Numbered from the stretch's first letter, positions 8,988 through 18,805 are shown. The stretch: DNA of 64,000 bases from Leptospira paudalimensis (GCF_026151345.1 NZ_JAMQPR010000001.1:372231-436230); one strand, 5' to 3'. The notes: generated by a model not told the origin, from the sequence alone. Translations and numbers: made by a program.

Positions 8988-10337
8988 ATGAGATTCCAAT
9001 CACAAAAGGTCGCATATTGGTTTTTTGCAACTTGTATGTTACTCTTATCTTTACAAATCGTTTATGGTTTTATCATGGGTTTTGCTCGTATTGGTTTTGA
9101 TGGATTACATGATTATATTCCATTTAACACAGCACGTGCGACACATACAAATTTATTAGTTGTTTGGTTATTAACAGGATTTATGGGTGCTGCTTATTAC
9201 ATCATCCCTGAAGAATCTGATCGAGAATTGTACAGTGTCAAACTCGCATACATCCAACTGATTTCTTGGGTTATTGTGGGTGTTGTTGCCATCATTGGAT
9301 TCCACTTTAATTGGTGGGAAGGTAGAAAGTTTTTAGAGATTCCAAGGCCACTTGATTACCTTGTCGTTGTCAACGTTTTAACCTTTTTATTCAATATTGC
9401 TATGACCATTTGGGAGGCCAAAAAAAGGAGTACAACACAACTTGTATTATTCTTTGGTCTGTTATGTGCTGCCTTACTGTATCTCCCAGGTATGATTTAT
9501 TTCGATAACCAAACCTTGGATTCTTACTTTCGATGGTGGGTTGTTCACCTTTGGGTAGAGGGAGTTTGGGAACTCATCATGGGTGGTATCCTGGCTTTTT
9601 TACTCATCAAACTTACAGGTGTGGACAGGGAAGTCATTGAAAAATGGTTGTATGTTGTTGTTGGTCTCACGTTTCTTTCTGGAATTTTAGGAACAGGGCA
9701 CCACTACTACTGGATCGGTACTCCTAAGTATTGGCTTATGGTCGGTGGAATTTTTTCTGCCTTAGAACCACTTGCGTTCCTCGGAATGGCAATCTGGGCT
9801 CTCAATATGTATCGCAAAAAAGGAAAAGACCATCCAAACAAAATTGCACTCTATTGGACACTTGGAAGTGCGATGATGTCTTTCATTGGTGCTGGTTTTC
9901 TAGGTTTTGCACACACTTGGCCATCGGTTAACCAATGGACACATGGAACTCTCATCACAGCTATGCACGGTCACCTTGCATTCTGGGGAGCCTACGCCAT
10001 GTTAGTGTTAGCTGTCATTTCGTATGCAATGCCAAACATGACAGGTCGTAAACTTTTCACCGGTATGTCTGGATATCTAGCATTCTGGGCATCCAATATT
10101 GGAATGGTTGGTATGACTGGAGCGTTGGCAGTGGCAGGGATCACTCAGGTGTATCTGGAACGTAAATTGGGAATGGACTTTCTTGTGGTTCAAAAAGAAA
10201 TCGTGTTCCATTTTATCGGAATGCTACTTGCAGCTACATTATTTACAATTGGAATCACATATTTCATAGTTGATTTCATTCGACATGGTCTTCCTTCCAA
10301 TGAAGCGGTTGGTAAAAATGTAGGTGATATAGATTAA
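8988..10337 (+). CDS. norB: Nitric oxide reductase catalytic subunit
   Basis: A 449-aa, ~12-TM heme-copper family protein that reduces 2 NO to N2O. Landmarks are the helix with HLWVEGVWE (metal-ligand His plus the conserved glutamates), GTGHHYYWIG (FeB-ligand histidine pair) and HGHLAFWGAYA (proximal and low-spin heme histidines). The short form lacking a fused quinol-oxidising N-terminal extension, together with adjacent norC, shows a cytochrome c-dependent cNOR. AAGGAGA precedes the ATG, and the gene lies 9 bp after norC. Confidence 0.97.
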   Translation: MRFQSQKVAYWFFATCMLLLSLQIVYGFIMGFARIGFDGLHDYIPFNTARATHTNLLVVWLLTGFMGAAYYIIPEESDRELYSVKLAYIQLISWVIVGVVAIIGFHFNWWEGRKFLEIPRPLDYLVVVNVLTFLFNIAMTIWEAKKRSTTQLVLFFGLLCAALLYLPGMIYFDNQTLDSYFRWWVVHLWVEGVWELIMGGILAFLLIKLTGVDREVIEKWLYVVVGLTFLSGILGTGHHYYWIGTPKYWLMVGGIFSALEPLAFLGMAIWALNMYRKKGKDHPNKIALYWTLGSAMMSFIGAGFLGFAHTWPSVNQWTHGTLITAMHGHLAFWGAYAMLVLAVISYAMPNMTGRKLFTGMSGYLAFWASNIGMVGMTGALAVAGITQVYLERKLGMDFLVVQKEIVFHFIGMLLAATLFTIGITYFIVDFIRHGLPSNEAVGKNVGDID

Positions 10338-10340
10338 CTT

Positions 10341-11123
10341 ATGTTAACAACAAAAATTCCCTATTACGAACCAACAGGTAAGGAAGTAGAGATTTTTCAA
10401 ATGGCGGCTGAGAATACTCTGCCGCTTTTGTTAAAAGGACCTACTGGTTCTGGAAAATCTCGATTTTTGGAATTTATGGCACACCAAATGGGTCGTAAAC
10501 TCATTACAATTTTATGTAATGATGAAACGTCTGCTGTTGATTTGGTAGGACGATTTATCGTCAAAGGTGCAGACACTGTTTGGATGGATGGTCCTCTTAC
10601 CACAGGTGTCAAAGAAGGTGCCATTGTGTATTTGGATGAAATTGCAGAAGCAAGACCAGATACTCTTGTGACCATTCACTCTTTAACAGACCATAGACGG
10701 ACATTATTCATTGAAAGAAAAAACGAAGAAATCATTGCACATCCAAACTTTTTGTTAGTCGCATCATATAACCCTGGTTATCAGAAAGGGTTTAAAGATC
10801 TAAAACCTTCCACCAAACAACGTTTTCTCAGTATGGATTTTCCATATCCAAAACCATCTGTGGAAGAAAAGATCATTATTGGAGAAACAGGAATTTCTGA
10901 TTCCATTGCCAAAAAATTAGTGCAATTTGCAAATTTAGTCAGGAAAAAACCGGAGTTGGGGCTTGCAGAAACAGTATCCACACGTTTGCTAGTATCATGT
11001 GCCAAACTGATGGGGAAAAGCCTACCATCTCGCCTCGCGGGTCGAACTGCTATCATACTACCTTTAACAGATGATGAAGATACTGTGACGGCTTTACAAG
11101 ATAGTTTTGATTTAATCTTTTAG
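10341..11123 (+). CDS. norQ: NorQ/CbbQ-type MoxR AAA+ ATPase
   Basis: A 260-aa AAA+ protein with Walker A GPTGSGKS, Walker B IVYLDEIAEA, a sensor-1 VASYNPGYQ and the CbbQ/NirQ/NorQ C-terminal domain. NorQ works with the VWA protein NorD to insert iron or otherwise activate the NorB active site. It starts 3 bp after the norB stop with no clear Shine-Dalgarno, so translation is probably coupled. Confidence 0.95.
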   Translation: MLTTKIPYYEPTGKEVEIFQMAAENTLPLLLKGPTGSGKSRFLEFMAHQMGRKLITILCNDETSAVDLVGRFIVKGADTVWMDGPLTTGVKEGAIVYLDEIAEARPDTLVTIHSLTDHRRTLFIERKNEEIIAHPNFLLVASYNPGYQKGFKDLKPSTKQRFLSMDFPYPKPSVEEKIIIGETGISDSIAKKLVQFANLVRKKPELGLAETVSTRLLVSCAKLMGKSLPSRLAGRTAIILPLTDDEDTVTALQDSFDLIF

Positions 11124-11132
11124 GAATTCATT

Positions 11133-12866
11133 TTGGAATGGGATCAGTTTGTATTCTACCAAGGTCATAAACTTTGGAAAAAACTTAAAACAAAACTTAC
11201 ACCTCCATCTGCATACTATCCATATCGTATGGAGTCGGAAGAAACGAGAATTGTTCGTTACCTTCAAACTTTGCGAAAAGAAACCACCTCCATTGTGTAT
11301 GGTGGTGAGGCCATTTCCCTTGGAGAAAATTTCCTTAAATTTCCAGAAACAATCTATTGGTATTTAACAGAAAGGGAAACTAAAATACAAATACGGATAC
11401 TACTTGCCTATTTGTCGTATTTAAAAGAAGAACATACCAACAAAACCAGTTTGGGTAAGGAAACATTTTATCAATTGTTTCGTTCTTTTCTGAAACGATA
11501 TCCTGGTGCATATTTAGATTGGAAAGAAATTCGAAAGGATCGATTGATGTTTAGAAATAAGGATCCAAAACAATACCAAAATATTGTTTCCTGTTTTTAT
11601 CATGCAAACACTTCACTTTCCAATTCGAAAATGAACTTTCCTGTAGGTAAAGATTTTATTTCGGATAAACAGAAACAAAAAATGGAGTCGAAAGAATCCA
11701 AACAAAAGTTAGATCCAAGTGAAGCAGAATTACTGGAAGTAGATGAGAAAAAAATTGAAGAGTATACACTTGGTCACAATTTTGAAAAAATTGAAACTGT
11801 AGAAGAGTTTGATGGACAGTGGCGAGACATTGATGGCGAAGAAGATATGGAGGAAGAGGAGGCTCTTGAGGAACTAAACCTCAAACATATCATACGTACT
11901 GAAGATCCGGTTCATACCACAAGGACAAGTGAATCTGGTGCAGGGACCTTACTGGAAATATTGGAAGATACTAGCAATGAAAAACCATTTTTATATCCAG
12001 AATGGGATTATAAATTAAAGCAATATAAACCTAATTATTGTTCTGTGGTTGAGGAATTTCCAAAAACATTGGATTCTTCTTATGCAATTGGAGTATTGGA
12101 AAAACAACACCGCACCCTATTATTATTAAAGAAAAAAATGACTGCTTTACTCAACCAAACTCGAATTAAAAAACGATTGGTTGCGGGTGCTGACATAGAC
12201 TTAGATGCACTTGTTGATCGATATGCAGATTTAAAAGCTAAGAAGAGCCCATCGGAAGCAATCTATATGAATCCTATTCGAGATGTATCCGATATAGGAT
12301 TATACTTTTTAATGGATTTAAGTTTATCTACCGATTCTTGGATTCACGATAAACGAATTTTGGATGTGGAAAGAGAAAGTTTATTACTGTTTTCTGAGTG
12401 TTTGGAAGAATTAAAAATTCCATTTGGCATTGCTGGTTTTTACTCTCGAACGAGAAATCACAATCAATTCATTCACTTAAAACAAATGAACGAATCTTGG
12501 ATGGTAGTCAGAGATCGTTTAGGCCCTTTGTCTCCCATCGGATACACTCGGGTGGGTCCATCACTTCGTCACACAAATTCTCTATTAAAGGATTCTGGTT
12601 ACAAGCAAAAATGGATCATCTTAATCACTGATGCAAGACCAAATGATTATGATCAGTATGAAGGTAAGTATGGAATTGAGGATGTGAATAAAGCTGTGGG
12701 TGAATGTTTGTTAAACGGCGTACAAGTTTATACTTTGGCAATAGGAACAGAGGAAAAACCAACGATCCCTGCGATGATGCGAAATGCGAGTTATCAAATG
12801 TTGTTTCATCCAGAAAGGCTCCTCGATTCCTTACAGGAATTTTTTAGAAGAGCCATTAAGAGTTAA
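11133..12866 (+). CDS. norD: NorD, VWA-domain activator of nitric oxide reductase
   Basis: A 577-aa protein. The C-terminal ~200 residues form a von Willebrand A domain with the MIDAS motif DLSLST, a later conserved threonine (GYTRVGPSL) and ILITDARPNDY. The middle is highly acidic (DIDGEEDMEEEEALEEL). The partner is the NorQ ATPase immediately upstream. The start is a TTG at 11133 with AGGA seven bases upstream; the ATG at 11138 is out of frame. It ends convergently 38 bp from nnrS. Confidence 0.92.
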   Translation: MEWDQFVFYQGHKLWKKLKTKLTPPSAYYPYRMESEETRIVRYLQTLRKETTSIVYGGEAISLGENFLKFPETIYWYLTERETKIQIRILLAYLSYLKEEHTNKTSLGKETFYQLFRSFLKRYPGAYLDWKEIRKDRLMFRNKDPKQYQNIVSCFYHANTSLSNSKMNFPVGKDFISDKQKQKMESKESKQKLDPSEAELLEVDEKKIEEYTLGHNFEKIETVEEFDGQWRDIDGEEDMEEEEALEELNLKHIIRTEDPVHTTRTSESGAGTLLEILEDTSNEKPFLYPEWDYKLKQYKPNYCSVVEEFPKTLDSSYAIGVLEKQHRTLLLLKKKMTALLNQTRIKKRLVAGADIDLDALVDRYADLKAKKSPSEAIYMNPIRDVSDIGLYFLMDLSLSTDSWIHDKRILDVERESLLLFSECLEELKIPFGIAGFYSRTRNHNQFIHLKQMNESWMVVRDRLGPLSPIGYTRVGPSLRHTNSLLKDSGYKQKWIILITDARPNDYDQYEGKYGIEDVNKAVGECLLNGVQVYTLAIGTEEKPTIPAMMRNASYQMLFHPERLLDSLQEFFRRAIKS

Positions 12867-12904
12867 GTATGAATGGGAAAGAGAAATAAATTTAAATCTT
12901 TCGA

Positions 12905-14131
12905 TTAAGATGGTTTGCCATCGGGTCTAGGTGAATAAAGAATGATTGTATACTGGATAACAAATAAACTAAAACACAGTATCCAGCCTATTCCTGACAG
13001 ATAATATGCATATTTGTGTTGGTTGAAGAGTGGTAAAATAACTCGAATGATTACGCTAACATTTAAGACAATATAAGCAAAAACAGTGAGAGGTGAAGCA
13101 ACGATAGCTCTTCCAGTATGACCCAAACTCACTCTTGTGATCATTCCATAAATAAATACACTAAGACCACCAACTGTTAAACTATGAATGGCTGATGAGA
13201 TTGGGAATAGATTCAATTCAGCTAAACTATAAAGTAAAAATCCTGAACACACCCAAAAGTAACCTAAGTACAAAATCCAAAGGATAGGCCTTCGGTAGGA
13301 TTTCCAAGGTTTCCATGAAATGTATCGAATCGTATTCGAGACAAATAAAGAAAATCCAACTATAAAAGATAAAATTCCCAATATTGTAAAACCTGTTCCT
13401 TGTAAGTAGGAAATGGATCTTAAAATGTACGCCTCAAAATATGATTGTATTAGTTTTGTCAGATAAAAGATAAATGGAAGATAGATTAGAAATGTTTCTA
13501 ATTTTGGCATTCGTTTAAATGAATACCCTTGGATGACGACACCTGAAAAGAATGGTACAACTCGTCCGCCTATGATGAGGATTAGAAATAACACAACAAA
13601 GATACTTAGGTGGATAAATAGTAATGTTTTCTCTGGGTCTAAAATGGAATAAGCAGAGAGTGCACTCAGAATATGGAAAATGGTAAAAAGAGCATAATGG
13701 TATAAGATTGGCCTGTTGTGTTTTTGGGTAGGAACAATTAACTTTGGAACAAGTAAGTAGATTACCATGATATCCGAGCAGATATCAAACCCAAACGAAA
13801 GATAACTTAAAAAACCAAACGAATAGAATGAAAATCTTCCAATTAACCAAAAGGCCAATAAATAAAATAAATTTTTCCCTTTTAGAATGGTTGAATTTGT
13901 CCAATTTTGAACGGCAGTGAATAAAAATCCTAATACAATGGCTTTGGTAAAACCGAATACCATTTCGTAGGAATGCCAATGAATGGCATTGATCTGAATT
14001 TGGCTTTTAAGAATATTCGAAAGTATGAATATCCAAATTGAAATGACTAAGATTCCGAAAACTGATCCAAACCAAAAAAAAGGGCGAAACGCTGTGTTCC
14101 AGAAACTGTTTTGAAAAAAAGATTGTTTCAT
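12905..14131 (-). CDS. nnrS: NnrS family heme-copper membrane protein
   Basis: A 408-aa protein with about 12 helices. It begins in the NnrS style (FWNTAFRPFFWFGSVFG), then HWHSYEMVFGFTKAIVLGF with the conserved heme/copper-ligand histidines, GGRVVPFFSG, and the C-terminal SLGHTGRAI. NnrS proteins protect against nitrosative stress and prevent formation of iron-nitrosyl complexes. No Shine-Dalgarno precedes the ATG. A -10-like TAGTAT (14143-14138) places +1 on the start codon itself, and a perfect FNR box is centred 40.5 bp upstream of it. Confidence 0.93.
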   Translation of the reverse strand: MKQSFFQNSFWNTAFRPFFWFGSVFGILVISIWIFILSNILKSQIQINAIHWHSYEMVFGFTKAIVLGFLFTAVQNWTNSTILKGKNLFYLLAFWLIGRFSFYSFGFLSYLSFGFDICSDIMVIYLLVPKLIVPTQKHNRPILYHYALFTIFHILSALSAYSILDPEKTLLFIHLSIFVVLFLILIIGGRVVPFFSGVVIQGYSFKRMPKLETFLIYLPFIFYLTKLIQSYFEAYILRSISYLQGTGFTILGILSFIVGFSLFVSNTIRYISWKPWKSYRRPILWILYLGYFWVCSGFLLYSLAELNLFPISSAIHSLTVGGLSVFIYGMITRVSLGHTGRAIVASPLTVFAYIVLNVSVIIRVILPLFNQHKYAYYLSGIGWILCFSLFVIQYTIILYSPRPDGKPS

Positions 14132-14164
14132 ACTTTAATACTATCTGAAAGGAGTATCATTTCA

Positions 14165-14178
14165 TTGATACAAATCAA
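14165..14178 (-). promoter_or_regulatory. FNR/DNR-type operator upstream of nnrS
   Basis: TTGATACAAATCAA (plus strand) is a perfect TTGAT-N4-ATCAA box in the 50-bp gap between the regulator gene and nnrS. Its centre is 40.5 bp upstream of a +1 predicted at the nnrS start codon, within one base of class II activator spacing. nnrS therefore probably has its own NO/oxygen-responsive promoter as well as any read-through from the regulator. Confidence 0.85.
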
Positions 14179-14181
14179 GTA

Positions 14182-14808
14182 CTAAGCCAAAATTTTCAAG
14201 AGCCCTTCTTTGTCTAAAATTGTAATCTCACCTTTCTGTGTATCAACAAGTCCTTGGTCTTTCAGTTGTTTTAATATCCTTGAGAAAGTTTCAGGTCTTA
14301 AATAAAGTAAGGAAGCCATTTGCGTTTGTTTTAAAGCCAGGGAATCGGGTGTTCCATAAAAAAGGAAATGTGCTACTCTTTGCATTGCATCCATGGTAAG
14401 ACCACGATTTATTGCCAAATTTAATGTTTCGATTTTATTCATCAATGAGTGCATTAGAATGTGGTTAAGTTCAATATTAGAATTTAGTCGATTTTGAACT
14501 TCTGAAAGTGGCATCCTTAAGATTGTACTTTTTTTAGTAAACCTTGCAGAGGCTGGATAAGGTATCCCTTGGATAACAGCCCATTCCGCCACAATACATA
14601 CTGGTCTGAAAAAAGTTAAAGTGACTTCATTCATATTTCCATCATATTTAAATACCTGTAAGTCACCATTGACAAGGAGATCCATATGAGTGACTTCATC
14701 ACCCGCATGAAATAAAAATTCATCTTTATCATATGTAAGCTCCTTACATCCGGCAAAGGCTTTCATTAATGATTCGGGACTAGATTTGGTGATGTATTTA
14801 ATAATCAT
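14182..14808 (-). CDS. Crp/Fnr family regulator, DNR/NNR-like
   Basis: A 208-aa protein with an N-terminal cyclic-nucleotide-binding-type β-barrel (LFHAGDEVTHMDLLVNGDL) and a C-terminal winged helix. The recognition helix RPETFSRILKQL has Glu173, Ser176 and Arg177, the FNR triad that contacts TTGAT. Only two cysteines are present (21 and 71), so an FNR-type 4Fe-4S cluster is not possible. That fits DNR/NNR regulators, which sense NO, probably through heme. Its boxes lie before norC and nnrS. It is the last gene of a run that includes two sensor proteins; the gap to the upstream gene is 11 bp. Confidence 0.88.
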   Translation of the reverse strand: MIIKYITKSSPESLMKAFAGCKELTYDKDEFLFHAGDEVTHMDLLVNGDLQVFKYDGNMNEVTLTFFRPVCIVAEWAVIQGIPYPASARFTKKSTILRMPLSEVQNRLNSNIELNHILMHSLMNKIETLNLAINRGLTMDAMQRVAHFLFYGTPDSLALKQTQMASLLYLRPETFSRILKQLKDQGLVDTQKGEITILDKEGLLKILA

Positions 14809-14819
14809 TGAAACAATTT

Positions 14820-16823
14820 TTATTTCTTCTTTTTGAAGTTAGGAAGTTTGATTTCTGTTTCCTTTAAAAATTTCCAAATTCTTTTTAAAGTGACTCTCCA
14901 ATCTTCTTTTTCCGATTTTTTAGCTGTTTGGTTTGGTATCCCAACTGCAGTTGAATCTTTGATCGGTTGTAATTCGGAAACGGGAACAATTGCTGAGATT
15001 CCCAAATCGATTTTTAGATATTTTTTCTTGATGATTTTAAAATCAATCTTTGCACCTAACAAACGTACGATTTCTAGGATAATTGCCCATTTTACTTTAA
15101 TTGGGGTGAGTTGGTTGTAATTTTCGGACAATTCGTTGAATAATTTTTGTGCCACCTTGGAATTACTGTGGAACAATAAGAATCTAAAATGTACATTCCC
15201 TTTTAGGTCTTGTGTGATGATTAAATCATTATGATTAAATTCTTTAAATGGAGGAAAATCCACTAGTCTAACTACAACAGAATTAATTAAATCTAAACTA
15301 TTAAGAATTTCAGTTTCTGGATTTACTTTAATTGAATATGTAATGTCATCTTCTGGAATTACATCATTGATAAAGGATACAAAATTAACTTGTTCTTTAA
15401 ATGGGACTTCTTTTAGTACTTCCAATCTTGAGAGTTCAATGATATCGTCCATGACATTATCAATGGAAGATTGAACTTCAATCACTTCTTTTACTAAGTT
15501 TTTATCTTTTGTTTTTTGAGATGATTCTCTGTATTCTGAAAGTTTATCTTTCATTAATTTTAAAGGACCGGAAATCATTGCGTCCATATAAAAGAAAATC
15601 TTTTCTCTGAGTGAGTCGGCTTCCTTTAATCTGTCATATCGGTTTTGGAGTTTTCGTTTCATCATCAAAAACTGAAATCGTAGAGCAAGGGTCATTAAAA
15701 TTAAATACACTAAAAAACTAGTTTCAAGTGATGATGGTGAGTTTAAATATCCTCTTTCGATTAGAATTTCTTTTAGAATTGAGTATAACAGGTAAACAAG
15801 AGCCAATAAATGGATTGTTGATCCTCTCTTTTGCTCGCGGAATTTTAGTATCGTTACATAAATTGCGTAGCCAATAACAGCAAGTAAATGGATATCCCAA
15901 TATCCAATGAAGTTATACCAAAACACAGGGTTTTGGATGATGAGAAAAACGAGGATAAAGAAAAATTGAAAGAAGAGATAAATTCTTTGATATTTAAACG
16001 GCTTTAATTCGAAAAAATCTTGAATGAATTTGATAAAACCGTAAGGCAATATAAGTAAAAAGGAATATTCTAAAAATTTTAAAATTGCAAAATCATTAAA
16101 AATTAAGAATCTAACTTCGTTTTTGCATAATTCATATCCTGAGAAAATAAGAGCCAATACGCTGAAACTTAAGTATTCTTTATTCTCTCTTAGGTTAAAA
16201 AAGTTAATAAAGAAAAACAAAGCAATGAATAGATAAAAACCTACGAAAATGAGTTCGACAAGTGAATCATATAAATTTCCGTTTATTGCTTCTTCATAGG
16301 TTACAATTCTGATTGGTCCAGTAATGATACCCGCCGAAGTGGAAAGAGATGAATCAATTTTTATGATTAAAACATTCTCCCCTTCAAGCAATAAATCATG
16401 TGGAATAGGGTAGATTCTAGGCCTTCCAAACGAATATTCTTCAGGGTCTTTTCCAAAGGCAGAATTGTTTTTACCGATTAGAACACCATTGACAAAAACT
16501 TCGTCCGACTGATACACTTTCCCTAATTGTAAGGCTAATGACTTTTGGTGTTGTTCTGTCGTAATTTCAAAACTTTTTCGAATCCAAATTGAACCTCTAT
16601 AGGATTTATTTAAATTTCGGAAATTGTTTGGAACAGTTGTGATGTCCAAATTATTTGGATTAAATTCTGGGTTTAATAAATCTGCACTATCATTAAAATA
16701 TATTCCCCAATCTTCACCATCTAACTTTAATACAACGGTTGATTCATCAGTTGTACGTGAACAATGAAGTGAAATGAAGCAAATAGAAAGCAGAACTAGG
16801 CGACGAAATGGTAAGGATATCAT
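14820..16823 (-). CDS. 7TMR-DISM sensor with degenerate histidine-kinase-like C-terminus
   Basis: A 667-aa protein. It has a signal sequence with a possible relaxed lipobox (SLHC, Cys21). An extracytoplasmic galactose-binding-like jelly roll follows (LALQLGKVYQSDEVFVNG, then NVLIIKIDSS), then seven TM helices of the 7TMR-DISM type. The cytoplasmic tail is kinase-like but degenerate. Where a kinase has M-S-H-E-L-R-T-P-L, this reads MDAMISGPL, with Ala415 in place of the phosphoacceptor His. No N, G1 or G2 ATP-binding motifs are visible. It probably acts as a signalling partner and not as an enzyme. ATGA overlap with the upstream sensor gene suggests the two products work together. Confidence 0.75.
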   Translation of the reverse strand: MISLPFRRLVLLSICFISLHCSRTTDESTVVLKLDGEDWGIYFNDSADLLNPEFNPNNLDITTVPNNFRNLNKSYRGSIWIRKSFEITTEQHQKSLALQLGKVYQSDEVFVNGVLIGKNNSAFGKDPEEYSFGRPRIYPIPHDLLLEGENVLIIKIDSSLSTSAGIITGPIRIVTYEEAINGNLYDSLVELIFVGFYLFIALFFFINFFNLRENKEYLSFSVLALIFSGYELCKNEVRFLIFNDFAILKFLEYSFLLILPYGFIKFIQDFFELKPFKYQRIYLFFQFFFILVFLIIQNPVFWYNFIGYWDIHLLAVIGYAIYVTILKFREQKRGSTIHLLALVYLLYSILKEILIERGYLNSPSSLETSFLVYLILMTLALRFQFLMMKRKLQNRYDRLKEADSLREKIFFYMDAMISGPLKLMKDKLSEYRESSQKTKDKNLVKEVIEVQSSIDNVMDDIIELSRLEVLKEVPFKEQVNFVSFINDVIPEDDITYSIKVNPETEILNSLDLINSVVVRLVDFPPFKEFNHNDLIITQDLKGNVHFRFLLFHSNSKVAQKLFNELSENYNQLTPIKVKWAIILEIVRLLGAKIDFKIIKKKYLKIDLGISAIVPVSELQPIKDSTAVGIPNQTAKKSEKEDWRVTLKRIWKFLKETEIKLPNFKKKK

Positions 16824-18805
16824 TTATTTGGTTTTTCTGGGATATGTATTGTGAACTTGGCTCCCATTCCTTCGCTTGATTTTAAACTAACGGTTCCAGA
16901 TAAAAAGTTGGTTGATGCTTCTACTAAAGTTAAGCCAATTCCTGCACCAGGGATTTCATTTTTTTTGTCACGATAACCCCTTACAAATTTCTGAAAAATA
17001 GTTTCCATTTCTATTTGACTAAGGCCCATACCTTCGTCCATCACTATCAATTGATGAAATCCATCTCGATTAAAAAAATCAATATGAATGTCTGTTTTTG
17101 GATCAGTGTATTGGTATGCATTCTCTACCAAATTTCTTAAAATACAGAACAATAATTCTTTTGGAAAATAAATTTCTAAATCATTTGGTTTTATATCAAT
17201 AAAGGTATTTTTTCGATGTTGGCCTAAATGATTTTCTACACTGGCAACACAGTTTTTTACCAACTCTAATACCGAGAAACTTTCATAAAATGGAATATAG
17301 GTTCGTTCTTCCAGTTTTCGCAGTAAGATTGCTTCCTCGACCATATAACTCATGTAAGATATATGATCTTCTGCTTGTTTAACAGGATCCCCAATTTGTT
17401 TTGTGTTCGTAACTTTTGATTTTTTCTTAGCGGCTTTTTTTGCAGAAGGTTTTACCACTTCTTTCGCAAGAGACTTAGTTTGATTAGTAGTGATATTCTC
17501 AATTGCAGATTTGATTTTTTCCATTCCCGATTTAAATTCGGAAGATAAGTTGATAAGAAAACCGGTTTTGACTCTTTCCATTTGGATAAGTTCTTTTTCT
17601 TGTTCTATAAAATTTTCCAATCCAATGACTATATCGTTTGATAATTGGATTGATATCATTACTAGAAAAATTAAGAATCCCAAGTATAAAGTGCCAGGCA
17701 TGGAAATGATGATTTCCAAAGCGGACAAACTATCGATTAATATTGTAGGTAATAAACAAGCGATCCCAATGAGTATAAATTTAACTTTTTTAATATTTGT
17801 TTTACCATTTTTAACAAATAAGTAAATCACAAGTCCCATTGCAATTGGTAATGCATAATTAAAGAGAGCAATCACCAAGATCCATGTTTTTGGATTTCTG
17901 AAAAATAGTGTGATGATAAAAAGTACGGATAAAAACACTTCATACACAAGTAAGACAATATTACGTTTCAATTTTAAATATTGGTGCATGAAGTTAATGA
18001 AAAATGCAGGTAAACAAATGAGGACTAAAAGTTCTGCGACATATGACCAAGTAAAACTTTCAAATAAAATATCTCTATGTTGAGTGCGGATGAGAACATA
18101 AATTCCCATAAAAATTGAAAATAATGCAAAAAAGAAATTTTCCCCAGCTCTTCCGCGAACAATGGAACCTACTAAAAAGTAAATTCCCATAAAAATAAAA
18201 ACATAACCACAAACCATCGCAAAGAGTTCTTTTGAGAATACCGATTCACGTAACAATCGTTCTTTTGCAATTGTGGGAGCTTCCTTTAATCCATTTAGGT
18301 TTGTAGCTGCATAAATCCGAATGGCCATCACATTTAATCCTGGTTTGAGTAAATGTGTAGGAAGAGAATAAATTCTGATTTTTTGAAAATCGACTTCTAG
18401 TCTAGGTAAAACAGTTCCTGTTTTATCAATCAAAGTTCCATTCAAATAAAACTCATCAATGTCACGTATTCTACCTAATTGGATGGCAATTGGTTCTACA
18501 GGAGTTGTGTAATTGTCAGGTAAATAAAAAGAACAACGATACCAGTGGTACCCTGTTAGGTTTTCTGTTTTAGAAATTCCATAATCAGGCACGGAACGTT
18601 TGACCCAAAAACTTTCTTCAACTGACTCATCACGCCAATCTAAATTGTCTCCCTTTCTAAATAACCAATCTGTTTTTAAAACCACTGGTTTTTCAAAGGA
18701 TGTGATCATGGTTCCGCATGGTTCTGCCACCAAACTTGCTATAGTTGGTGACAAAAACAGTAAGAACCCGAGGAAAAATTGGGAAAAACGGGTTTTCGAA
18801 ATCAT
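16820..18805 (-). CDS. 7TMR-DISM histidine kinase-like protein lacking the H-box histidine
   Basis: A 661-aa protein with signal peptide, jelly-roll sensor domain (IAIQLGRIRDIDEFYLNGTL), seven TM helices and a cytoplasmic kinase module. The ATPase domain looks intact: N-box ILRNLVENAYQYT, G1 DEGMGL, F-box IFQKF, G2 GAGIGLTLVE. The H-box region reads LINLSSEFKSG, where Ser422 takes the place of the usual His. A Lys/Ala-rich insert (about residues 445-470) precedes the ATPase domain. It may bind ATP without autophosphorylating on His, or use another residue. It overlaps fliH upstream and the pseudokinase downstream by 4 bp each. Confidence 0.8.
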   Translation of the reverse strand: MISKTRFSQFFLGFLLFLSPTIASLVAEPCGTMITSFEKPVVLKTDWLFRKGDNLDWRDESVEESFWVKRSVPDYGISKTENLTGYHWYRCSFYLPDNYTTPVEPIAIQLGRIRDIDEFYLNGTLIDKTGTVLPRLEVDFQKIRIYSLPTHLLKPGLNVMAIRIYAATNLNGLKEAPTIAKERLLRESVFSKELFAMVCGYVFIFMGIYFLVGSIVRGRAGENFFFALFSIFMGIYVLIRTQHRDILFESFTWSYVAELLVLICLPAFFINFMHQYLKLKRNIVLLVYEVFLSVLFIITLFFRNPKTWILVIALFNYALPIAMGLVIYLFVKNGKTNIKKVKFILIGIACLLPTILIDSLSALEIIISMPGTLYLGFLIFLVMISIQLSNDIVIGLENFIEQEKELIQMERVKTGFLINLSSEFKSGMEKIKSAIENITTNQTKSLAKEVVKPSAKKAAKKKSKVTNTKQIGDPVKQAEDHISYMSYMVEEAILLRKLEERTYIPFYESFSVLELVKNCVASVENHLGQHRKNTFIDIKPNDLEIYFPKELLFCILRNLVENAYQYTDPKTDIHIDFFNRDGFHQLIVMDEGMGLSQIEMETIFQKFVRGYRDKKNEIPGAGIGLTLVEASTNFLSGTVSLKSSEGMGAKFTIHIPEKPNK

